A stretch of DNA of 17,846 bases, taken from NCBI GenBank assembly GCA_019307805.1, contig JAFDIX010000083.1, forward strand, positions 1 through 17,846, written 5' to 3'. Below, piece after piece: positions 7,997 through 14,990 of this stretch (position 1 is the first letter of the stretch; every line of letters begins with the position of its first letter). The position numbers were made by a program, and so were the translations under genes. Origin of the DNA: Deltaproteobacteria bacterium (GTDB lineage: Bacteria; Desulfobacterota; DSM-4660; Desulfatiglandales; HGW-15). The notes under the pieces are model-generated. The model did no database searches. It was given only the letters and a program-made list of their open reading frames with translations, and was not told the origin of the DNA.

Positions 7997-9250
7997 ATGA
8001 CGGATGCAAAGTCGCCAGAAGAGGTCTATGAAGAAAGAGAAAAAAGGGTAAATGACGCCATTCAATTGCGTGTCCCGGACAGGGTTCCCGTTATGTGCGC
8101 CTTCAGTTTTTTCCCGGCCCGGTACGCAGGCATCACCTATGAGGAGGCCATGTACGACTATGACAAGATGATGCAGGCCTGGACAGATACGACGGTGGAA
8201 TTTGCTCCGGACATGTATGACAACCCTTACAGCATCCGCCACCTCGGTCCGGTCCTGGAAACCCTGGATTTCAAACAGCTCAAATGGCCGGGCCACGGCA
8301 TCGGCCCCATGACCTCCTATCAGTTTGTGGAAGAGGAGTATATGCGGGCGGATGAGTATGATGCCTTCCTCTATGACCCCGCCGATTTTATGGTAAGGAC
8401 CTACTGGCCGCGCATCTCCGAATCGTTGCGTCCACTCAAAAAACTTCCCCCCCTCTACAGTATCATTACCTACTACATGGGCTTCACCCAACTCAGGGCC
8501 TTTGACACACCGGAAATCGCCGATGCCTTGGATGCTCTGATCAAGGCGGCAAAGCAGATGCGAAGAGTCGTTTCCGGCACGGCACAGTATGCGCAGCAGA
8601 TGCAGCGGCTGGGTTTTCCGCCTCAATTCGGGGCCCTCACACAGGCGCCCTTTGATACTCTGTCCGATTTTTTTCGAGGCACCCGCGGGGCCATGCTGGA
8701 TATCTACAGAAACCCTGACAAGCTTTTGGAAGCCACAGAAAAACTGTTCCCCATCATGCTCGAATACGGCTTGAGTGCCAAAAGAAGAGGTATTCCCAGA
8801 GTGTTCATTCCCTTGCACAAGGGACTTGATGGATTCATGTCCGGGGCCCAGTTTGAGCGCTTTTATTGGCCGACCCTCAAAAAACTCATATGGGCCCTGA
8901 CGGATGAAGGCCTGAATCCCGTTGTCCTGTGGGAAGGAGATTGTACCTCCAGGTTGGAAACGATCGCTGATGTCCCAAAGGGAAAGGTTGTGTACTGGCT
9001 GGAGAAGACGGACATCTTCAAGGCAAAAGAAATCCTGGGGGATACCGTTTGTCTGAGGGGCAATGTGCCCCTTCCCCTCTTGTGCACGGGGACGCCCGAT
9101 GACGTGAAAGGCTATTGCAAGAAACTCATTGATGTGGTGGGCAAGGATGGCGGTTTCATCATGGACAGCGCCACGGTCATTGACGATGCAAAACCGGAAA
9201 ACGTAAGGGCCATGATCGACTTTACAAAGGAATACGGGGTTTATTTATGA
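7997..9250 (+). CDS. UroD-like (uroporphyrinogen decarboxylase/corrinoid methyltransferase family) protein
   Basis: A 417-residue protein with the TIM-barrel pattern of the uroporphyrinogen-III decarboxylase superfamily, which also contains MtaA/CmuA-type cobalamin methyltransferases. Visible family landmarks are VPDRVPVM near residue 27, FIPLHKGLDGFMS near 270, LWEGDC (311-316), LRGNVP (353-358) and the C-terminal GFIMDSATVIDDAKPENV. The usual cysteine in the C-terminal GCGxP-like motif is absent here. No corrinoid-binding domain is fused. The start at 7997 has AAGGA 8 bases upstream. Its place right after the corrinoid-dependent dehalogenase-like gene and outside any haem pathway argues against haem synthesis. 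It more likely handles a methyl group, a corrinoid or a decarboxylation in the same pathway. The substrate is unknown. Confidence 0.8.
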   Translation: MTDAKSPEEVYEEREKRVNDAIQLRVPDRVPVMCAFSFFPARYAGITYEEAMYDYDKMMQAWTDTTVEFAPDMYDNPYSIRHLGPVLETLDFKQLKWPGHGIGPMTSYQFVEEEYMRADEYDAFLYDPADFMVRTYWPRISESLRPLKKLPPLYSIITYYMGFTQLRAFDTPEIADALDALIKAAKQMRRVVSGTAQYAQQMQRLGFPPQFGALTQAPFDTLSDFFRGTRGAMLDIYRNPDKLLEATEKLFPIMLEYGLSAKRRGIPRVFIPLHKGLDGFMSGAQFERFYWPTLKKLIWALTDEGLNPVVLWEGDCTSRLETIADVPKGKVVYWLEKTDIFKAKEILGDTVCLRGNVPLPLLCTGTPDDVKGYCKKLIDVVGKDGGFIMDSATVIDDAKPENVRAMIDFTKEYGVYL

Positions 9251-9272
9251 GGAATAAACACACCTGAAATCC

Positions 9273-9761
9273 TTAATAGGCATCGCCTCTTGGGAGGATA
9301 GCGTAACCATGGATGGTTTTTTTCTCCCTCTCAGGAGAAAAAAGAATTCTCCATTTTCCGACCCTCACTCTGTAATCGCCTTGGAGCTTGCCGGTGAGGG
9401 GGCGAACATTTTTCATAGAAAAAGGATCTTCGGCATTTCGCAAAGCAGTCAGTGCCCCCTTAATCCTCTTCCGATTCTGCTTACCAAGTCTTAGATAATA
9501 CTTTTCGGCAGTGGGTTTTACTTCAATCTTCCAGCGCATCGAGGGTTTCCCCTTAACTCCTTTGGCGACTTCTGTTTTGCCCTGTTCTATAGTCTTGACC
9601 CAATCCGGTCTGGAAACAAGATCCATTGTCTCTCGATGTCGGTCAATATACTCATCGATAAGTTTGGAGAGAATTCCCTTCATTTCCCTTTTCTCGAGAG
9701 TCGCGATGACCTTGAGAACATCTCTTTTCTTTTCAGGAATTCGAACCGTTGCAGTTGACAT
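9273..9761 (-). CDS. antitoxin-toxin fusion: RHH antitoxin joined to RelE/ParE toxin
   Basis: A 162-residue protein on the minus strand, convergent with the catabolic operon (22 bases between the stops). Residues 1-50 (TATVRIPEKKRDVL, then two helices) resemble a ribbon-helix-helix antitoxin, and residues 51-74 resemble the linker that binds the toxin. From Met75 onward the sequence is a complete RelE/ParE-type mRNA interferase or gyrase toxin (MRWKIEVKPTAEKYYLRL, then YRVRVGKWRILF and a C-terminal RGDAY). These are normally two genes with the antitoxin first. Here they are one frame with no stop between. Met75 is the natural toxin start, and an AAGGGG lies upstream of it, so separate toxin translation from an internal start is possible. 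The main start is certain because of a near-perfect AGGAGGTGAT 4 bases upstream. Confidence 0.8.
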   Translation of the reverse strand: MSTATVRIPEKKRDVLKVIATLEKREMKGILSKLIDEYIDRHRETMDLVSRPDWVKTIEQGKTEVAKGVKGKPSMRWKIEVKPTAEKYYLRLGKQNRKRIKGALTALRNAEDPFSMKNVRPLTGKLQGDYRVRVGKWRILFSPEREKKTIHGYAILPRGDAY

Positions 9762-9764
9762 TGT

Positions 9765-9774
9765 ATCACCTCCT
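9765..9774 (-). promoter_or_regulatory. near-consensus ribosome binding site of the fused toxin-antitoxin gene
   Basis: On the minus strand AGGAGGTGAT precedes ATACAATG, matching the 16S anti-Shine-Dalgarno along its full length. It fixes the start at 9761. Confidence 0.75.
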
Positions 9775-9785
9775 AAGCGTTGAAT

Positions 9786-9813
9786 AGCATAGGCTACTGG
9801 GCTCTGGTGTCAA
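9786..9813 (-). promoter_or_regulatory. sigma-70 promoter of the fused toxin-antitoxin gene
   Basis: On the minus strand, TTGACA (9813-9808) is followed after 16 bases by TATGCT (9791-9786). Transcription would begin near 9779, about 18 bases before the ATG. TAGC...GCTA arms overlap the -10 box and could be part of an autoregulatory operator, as RHH antitoxins usually bind short palindromes at their own promoter. That last point is inference. Confidence 0.6.
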
Positions 9814-9967
9814 TTTAGAAAATCTCATATATGCTTTTCCAGCATGTAAGATTCTTTTGAAGAAAAGATATGTTAGATCACAGGTTTTTCAGGTGGATGA
9901 TATTTTCAGACTAGAAGAAGGTGTCACAGATTAAGTATTATCCAATTTTAGGACTCGATTGCAGCAC

Positions 9968-9976
9968 TGTTATAAT
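9968..9976 (+). promoter_or_regulatory. possible extended -10 promoter for the CARF regulator
   Basis: TGT-TATAAT gives a perfect -10 box with the TGn extension. The -35 region (about 9948-9953, TTAGGA) is poor, as is usual for extended -10 promoters. Transcription would start near 9983 and leave an 80-base leader before the ATG at 10065. The remainder of the 283-base gap (9782-10064) shows no gene, RNA or repeat that I can recognise. Confidence 0.4.
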
Positions 9977-10064
9977 TTGTATTGGAACCTACTTCCCTTG
10001 CTTGACCCCGACCCGTTCATAAAAAACCTTGCATTGTCATAAAATTTCTTGTATCTGACAAGGC

Positions 10065-11553
10065 ATGAATGGAATTCTTGCGAGCTGGTTGGGATTTACC
10101 GATGTCCGCGCATCCAAAGGCGCTGAAAAGGGTGGACTAGGGCCTATCGGCCAGGCGGTCAAGGCAAGGAAATTCGACGAAATCTGCCTCATCAGCGATT
10201 TGAGCCCGGAGGAGACTGATCTTTACATTGACTGGCTTGGCCCCTTTGCGGAGGCAAGGATCGTCCCCTATGCCGAGAAACTGACCGGCCCGACCCAGTT
10301 CGGGGAAATCTATGAAGCGGTCTCCAGGGTTATATCCGACATCCAGGCCCGTCACGGAAAAGACGCCTCCCTGACCTTCCACCTCAGCCCGGGCACGCCT
10401 GCCATGGCCGCCGTCTGGATCATCCTGGCCAAAACCCGCTTTCCTGCCGAACTCATCGAATCCTCTCTTCAAGAGGGCGTCAAAACAGCCTCCGTGCCCT
10501 TTGATATCTCAGCCGAATTCATCCCCGACCTCTTGCGGCGCCCGGACAGTAGGCTTGAACAACTTGCCGATGGAATGACTCCCTCGGCCCCGGAATTTGC
10601 CCATCTCGTTCACCGAAGCAGCATCATGAGGCGGGTCATCCTCAAGGCCCGCCATGTGGCGCCCCGTTCGGTCCCTGTCTTGATCGAGGGGGAGACCGGA
10701 ACGGGCAAAGAACTCCTGGCCCACGCTATTCATCAGGCGAGCCCCAGGCGCGATAAGCCCTTTGTTGCGGTCAATTGCGGCGCCATTCCCGGCGAACTCA
10801 TGGAATCCGAACTGTTTGGTTATGAAAAAGGGGCTTTAACCAAAGATAGGGTATTTTGAGGCTGCCAATGGCGGCACCCTTTTCTTGGATGAGATCGGCG
10901 AACTACCTGCTCCTGCCCAGGTAAAGCTTTTAAGAGCGCTACAGGAGAAGGAGATCAATCGACTCGGATCGACCCGGACAATCAAATTTGATGCAAGAAT
11001 CATTGCCGCAACAAATCTGGATTTGATAGATGAAATAGCGGGAAATAGGTTCAGGGAAGACCTTTTCTATAGAATCGCCGTGGCGATTATCAAACTACCA
11101 CCTTTAAGAGAGCGGGCCGGTGATGTCGGCTTGATAATTGACGCACTCATTAAGCAGATAAATACTGAGAGTGAAAATGAACCCGGATATAAACATAAAA
11201 TAATTTCTGCCGGAGCTAAAAATCTTATGATCCAGTATGAATGGCCTGGTAATGTTCGGGAGCTCCAAAACACACTTATGCGAGCGGCTATATGGTCGAC
11301 AGGTGCAACGATCAGTCTTGATGATATCAAAGAGGCCGTGATACCGATCTCCCTTTCCAGGGAAGACAGTCTTCTTAATCGGCCCGTTAAAGATGGGGTT
11401 AACTTGCCGGAACTTATGGATAAATTAGCGCAACATTATTTAAAGAAAGCCTTGGATGAATCAAACGGTAACAAAACAAAGGCTGCCCGGCTCGTGGGGC
11501 TGCCCAGCTATCAAACCTTTTCAAACTGGATGAAAAAACACAATCTGTCCTGA
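10065..11553 (+). pseudogene. RtcR-like CARF-AAA+-HTH sigma-54 activator, frameshifted at the GAFTGA loop
   Basis: Sigma-54-dependent activator with RtcR architecture. Residues 1-155 form a CARF-like ligand-sensing domain; FHLSPGTPAMAAVW (105-118) aligns with the equivalent ITTGT segment of E. coli RtcR. The AAA+ domain follows with Walker A GETGTGKE (209-216) and ELFGYEKGALTK. Instead of GAFTGA the frame goes to GALTKDRVF and a TGA at 10857. The next frame continues from YFEAANGG (10852) through the Walker B LFLDEIGELP, arginine-finger region and a FIS-type HTH (KTKAARLVGL) to TGA at 11553. Several codons, including the second half of the sigma-54 contact loop, are gone. The first part is about 60% GC and the part after 10930 about 35-45%. 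As sequenced it should not activate sigma-54. Its target is probably the hsdR promoter 4 bases downstream. Confidence 0.85.
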
Positions 11554-11556
11554 TAG

Positions 11557-11573
11557 TTGGCATGGGTGTTGCT
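11557..11573 (+). promoter_or_regulatory. sigma-54 (-24/-12) promoter of hsdR
   Basis: TTGGCATG-GGTG-TTGCT matches the sigma-54 consensus (TTGGCACG-N4-TTGCW) with one mismatch. The distance from the GG (11559-11560) to the GC (11571-11572) is exactly right. The predicted start of transcription is about 11584, 17 bases before the hsdR ATG at 11601. It lies just after the stop codon of the sigma-54 activator gene, which is the arrangement expected for a regulator and its target operon. Confidence 0.75.
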
Positions 11574-11580
11574 CAACACC
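11565..11580 (+). repeat. 16-bp palindrome over the -12 element, flanked by direct repeats
   Basis: GGTGTTGCTCAACACC has 6-base arms and a 4-base loop and covers the -12 box. It is flanked exactly by two copies of TTGGCATG (11557-11564 and 11581-11588). Only the first copy has a TTGC at the right distance. It may be an operator that competes with polymerase, or a by-product of promoter sequence. Confidence 0.5.
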
Positions 11581-11600
11581 TTGGCATGAGCGGAATAATT

Positions 11601-14600
11601 ATGAAATCTGTCAATTTTGAATTCCTTCGGGATAAATGGCCGGAACTCGCGAGCTTTGGGGGTTTCGCTGAACAGTACGCCTGGCCTGACCCTGAAAGTG
11701 CTCTTGTAAAGCTCCGCTCCTATATTGAATCGATGATCCATAGGTTTTATGATGAAAATCATATCTCCAAACCAATTCCAGACTCGTTATTTGAAATCCT
11801 CAATGCGGATAATTTTAAGAAAGCCGTCCCTGACGTTATCCTTAATGCCTTACATAACATCCGTATAGCCGGCAACAAGGCCGCCCATGGCGAATTAAGC
11901 GCTCGATTCAATGTAATGGATCTGCTCAAAGATGCATTTCATCTTGGTTGCTGGTTTTTTATCATTAATGGCGGTAGGCAGGATAATTGGCCGTCTTATT
12001 CACAACCTGAAAAGTCCTCTTCAATTCAGGAAACAGCCGAAGTACCAAAAGAGCAAAAACAGGCAATACAGGAAAAGCTCGCGGCAAAAGAGATAGAGAT
12101 GCAGGCTCTTGTTGATGAGCTTGAGAAGGCCAGGTCAAAAACTGTGGCCGCGCAAAAGGAGGTAGAAGAACTTGAAGCCCTTCTTCATGCTGGTAAAACC
12201 GCTGCAGATGTCCTGGGTTTTGATGAATCCGCTACCCGAAAAAGACTTATTGATGCCGAGCTTGCTTCTGCGGGATGGGATGTAGGGGCCAACGGTTCCA
12301 ACACATCCGAGGTTACCCAGGAAGAACAGGTATTACACCAGCCCACCAATACCGGAGTGGGTTATGCGGATTACGTACTCTGGGACGATAATGGTTTGCC
12401 TTTGGCTGTTATCGAGGCGAAGAAAACAGCAAAGAAGGCAGAGATGGGACAGGAGCAGGCGAAACTCTACGCGGACGGTCTTGAGAAGGTGTATGGAGAG
12501 CGTCCGGTCATTTTTTATACTAACGGATATGATATTTTTATTTGGGATGATGTTCAAGGCTATCCTCCGAGACAGCTATTCGGCTTCTATTCCAAGGACA
12601 GCCTGCAATATCTCATGTTCCAGCGAAAAAACAAACTCACCCTGGCTCAATTTACTCCCAGGCTTGAAATCGTCGACCGGATGTACCAGATAGAGGCCAT
12701 TACAAGAGTAAATGAAAAATATTCAGCCAAATGGCGTAAGGCATTGCTGGTTCAGGCCACAGGGACAGGGAAAACCCGTGTTGCAATAGCGCTTACAGAA
12801 TTACTTTACAGAGCCCGGTGGATTATGCGAGTCCTGTTTTTATGTGACCGCAGGGAACTCAGAAAACAGGCAAAAAATGCCTTTAACGATTTCCTCAACG
12901 AACCCATGACTGTGGTTTCCGCCGGTACGGCCAAAGACAGGGATAAAAGGATCTACCTGGCCACCTATCCTGCGATGAAAAAGATATACCAGACATTTGA
13001 TATAGGTTTCTTTGACCTCATTATTGCAGATGAATCACATCGGAGTATTTACAATCGTTACAGTGACATGTTCCGCTATTTCGACTGTCTTCAACTTGGG
13101 CTAACCGCCACTCCGGTCAACTTTATCTCTCGAAACACATTTCGGATGTTTGATTGTGAGGATAAAACCCCTACGGCCTATTATTCCCTTGATAAAGCGG
13201 TTGAAGAGAACCACCTTGTTCCCTTTGAAGTGTATGAACACACAACAAAATTTTTAAGGCAAGGGATAAAATACAAGGATCTGACAGAGGAGCAGATCAA
13301 ACAACTGGAAGAAGACGGTGAAGATCCCGAACTTTTCAATTACGAGAACCATCATGTCGACAGGCAGATCTTCAACCGTGATACCAATCGGGCTATCCTT
13401 CGGAATCTAATGGAAAACGGAATCCCGGATGAGACAGGTCAGCATCCGGGCAAATCAATCATCTTTGCCCGCAATCACAATCACGCTGTTCTGCTCGCCG
13501 AGGTTTTTAACGAGCTTTACCCCCAATACGGAGGGAAATTTTGCAGGATCATAGACAATTACGATCCCAGGGCGGAACAATTGATCGATGATTTTAAAGC
13601 CGTTAAAGATAGTTACCCCATGATCGCCATTTCTGTTGACATGCTCGATACTGGGATTGATGTCCCGGAAATAGTCAACCTGGTGTTCGCAAAACCGATC
13701 AGATCCATAGTCAAATTCGAGCAAATGATCGGAAGGGGCACCCGGCTATGCCCGGATCTTTTCGGTCCCGGAAAGGACAAAACCCAGTTCAGGATCTTCG
13801 ATCACTGGGGAAATTTTGAATTTTTTGAAAAGCAGTATAAAAAATCGGAACCGGGCATATCCAGGTCCCTAATGGAACAGGTCTTTGAAGCAAGGCTGAA
13901 TCTGGCTCGAACATCCCTGGATCGAGGAGAGGTCAAGGCATTTAATATGGTTGTCACCCTAATCAGGCAGGATATTGAAAGACTTTCGGAAGAGACTATC
14001 AGTGTCCGTGAAAAATGGCGCGAAAAGCGGGCCCTTTCCAGACCCGAAATCCTTAATCAGTTTTCTCCAACCACGGAACAGACCCTTCGCCAACAGATAG
14101 CCCCCCTTATGAAATGGGAAAACATACATGGCCACACAGATGCGTACCGGTTTGATTTTCTGATGACAAGAATCCAGACCGAGTTTTTAAAAAAATCAGG
14201 AATTTATGCGGATCTTAAGGACAAGGTGTTGGATTGGATCAACCGGCTCCAAATGCACCTTAATCCGGTTCGCGAAAAAGTTGAAACCATAAGGCAGGTT
14301 AAAGAAAAGGCCTTCTGGGAAAAGGTAACAACGGAAGGGCTTGAAAATATTCGGACAGATCTCAGGGGCATCATGAAATACACAGAAAAGATGATCTATG
14401 AACCCGAACCCCCGAAACATATCGATATTCAGGACCCTGATATAGAATATAAGCGGATCCCCCAGTCCCTAAAATTTTCGGATATGCCGGGCTTCAGGAA
14501 AAAGGTACAGGATGTGCTCCTCAAGATTTTTGATGAAAACCCCACGCTCCAAAAAATCAAGGCAGGCAAACCGGTTTCAAACGCGGATATAAAGGCCTTG

Positions 14601-14990
14601 ACCGCTCTTGTCCTTACTCAGAATCCAAGTATTGATCAGGATGTGTTAAAGGAGTTTTTCGAATCGGCAACAATCCTTGACCATGCTATCCGGAGTATCA
14701 TCGGTATGGATGCGGACGCGGTAAATGTGCGCTTTGTTGACTTCATTACTGCCCATCCCGGCCTCACTTCCACTCAGATCAGTTTCCTGAATCTCTTGAA
14801 AAACCACATAAGCCGTTATGGTTCCATAGAAATCGAGCAGCTCTATGAACCGCCTTTCACGACACTGCACAGTGACGGGTTGGATGGAGTTTTCATTGAT
14901 GAAGATATGGCAGAAGAGCTGATCAGGATTATTAATACCTTCCGCCCGCAGACCACTTTTTCAAAGGAAAGTCCCAATGGCATCCACTGA
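11601..14990 (+). CDS. hsdR: type I restriction endonuclease subunit R
   Basis: Motor and nuclease subunit of a type I restriction enzyme, 1129 residues from the ATG at 11601. Upstream in-frame ATGs at 11562 and 11586 exist, but 11562 lies inside the sigma-54 promoter, and MKSVNFEFLRDKWPEL is the usual family N-terminus. A DUF4145-like helical domain covers about residues 1-130, then a coiled coil near 155-195. The PD-(D/E)xK nuclease core has Asp257 and IEAKK with Glu272 and Lys274. The SF2 helicase has Walker A ATGTGKT (386-392), DESH (477-480), LTATP, and IGRGTR (710-715). A C-terminal EcoEI-type domain follows. All catalytic motifs are intact. The 3' end overlaps the accessory gene by 14 bases. 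GC is about 43%, lower than the flanks. The ribosome binding site (GAGCGGA) is weak. Confidence 0.93.
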   Translation: MKSVNFEFLRDKWPELASFGGFAEQYAWPDPESALVKLRSYIESMIHRFYDENHISKPIPDSLFEILNADNFKKAVPDVILNALHNIRIAGNKAAHGELSARFNVMDLLKDAFHLGCWFFIINGGRQDNWPSYSQPEKSSSIQETAEVPKEQKQAIQEKLAAKEIEMQALVDELEKARSKTVAAQKEVEELEALLHAGKTAADVLGFDESATRKRLIDAELASAGWDVGANGSNTSEVTQEEQVLHQPTNTGVGYADYVLWDDNGLPLAVIEAKKTAKKAEMGQEQAKLYADGLEKVYGERPVIFYTNGYDIFIWDDVQGYPPRQLFGFYSKDSLQYLMFQRKNKLTLAQFTPRLEIVDRMYQIEAITRVNEKYSAKWRKALLVQATGTGKTRVAIALTELLYRARWIMRVLFLCDRRELRKQAKNAFNDFLNEPMTVVSAGTAKDRDKRIYLATYPAMKKIYQTFDIGFFDLIIADESHRSIYNRYSDMFRYFDCLQLGLTATPVNFISRNTFRMFDCEDKTPTAYYSLDKAVEENHLVPFEVYEHTTKFLRQGIKYKDLTEEQIKQLEEDGEDPELFNYENHHVDRQIFNRDTNRAILRNLMENGIPDETGQHPGKSIIFARNHNHAVLLAEVFNELYPQYGGKFCRIIDNYDPRAEQLIDDFKAVKDSYPMIAISVDMLDTGIDVPEIVNLVFAKPIRSIVKFEQMIGRGTRLCPDLFGPGKDKTQFRIFDHWGNFEFFEKQYKKSEPGISRSLMEQVFEARLNLARTSLDRGEVKAFNMVVTLIRQDIERLSEETISVREKWREKRALSRPEILNQFSPTTEQTLRQQIAPLMKWENIHGHTDAYRFDFLMTRIQTEFLKKSGIYADLKDKVLDWINRLQMHLNPVREKVETIRQVKEKAFWEKVTTEGLENIRTDLRGIMKYTEKMIYEPEPPKHIDIQDPDIEYKRIPQSLKFSDMPGFRKKVQDVLLKIFDENPTLQKIKAGKPVSNADIKALTALVLTQNPSIDQDVLKEFFESATILDHAIRSIIGMDADAVNVRFVDFITAHPGLTSTQISFLNLLKNHISRYGSIEIEQLYEPPFTTLHSDGLDGVFIDEDMAEELIRIINTFRPQTTFSKESPNGIH

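Noticed and set aside
7997..9250. Haem biosynthesis uroporphyrinogen decarboxylase (hemE)
   Set aside because: Length, sequence landmarks and catabolic operon context fit the broad UroD-like/methyltransferase group, not a housekeeping HemE.
9305..9323. AACCA-TGGA-TGGTT followed by T7 as terminator of the catabolic operon
   Set aside because: The stem is only five pairs and weak, and it is within the opposing toxin gene. Too little to call.
9318..9343. Perfect 10-bp inverted repeat, TTTTTTCTCC and GGAGAAAAAA around CTCTCA, as a terminator between the convergent genes
   Set aside because: On both strands the T-run comes first and the A-run last, the reverse of an intrinsic terminator. It also lies inside the toxin coding sequence.
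9971..10020. TTGGAAC...CCCTTGC upstream of the CARF regulator as a sigma-54 promoter
   Set aside because: The GG-to-GC spacing is 16 instead of 12 bases.
11581..11596. Second TTGGCATG as a second sigma-54 promoter
   Set aside because: No TTGC occurs at the required distance (the sequence there is GAAT).
11562..11600. hsdR start at ATG 11562
   Set aside because: This codon lies within the sigma-54 promoter, upstream of the predicted transcription start, and the extra 13 residues do not resemble HsdR N-termini.
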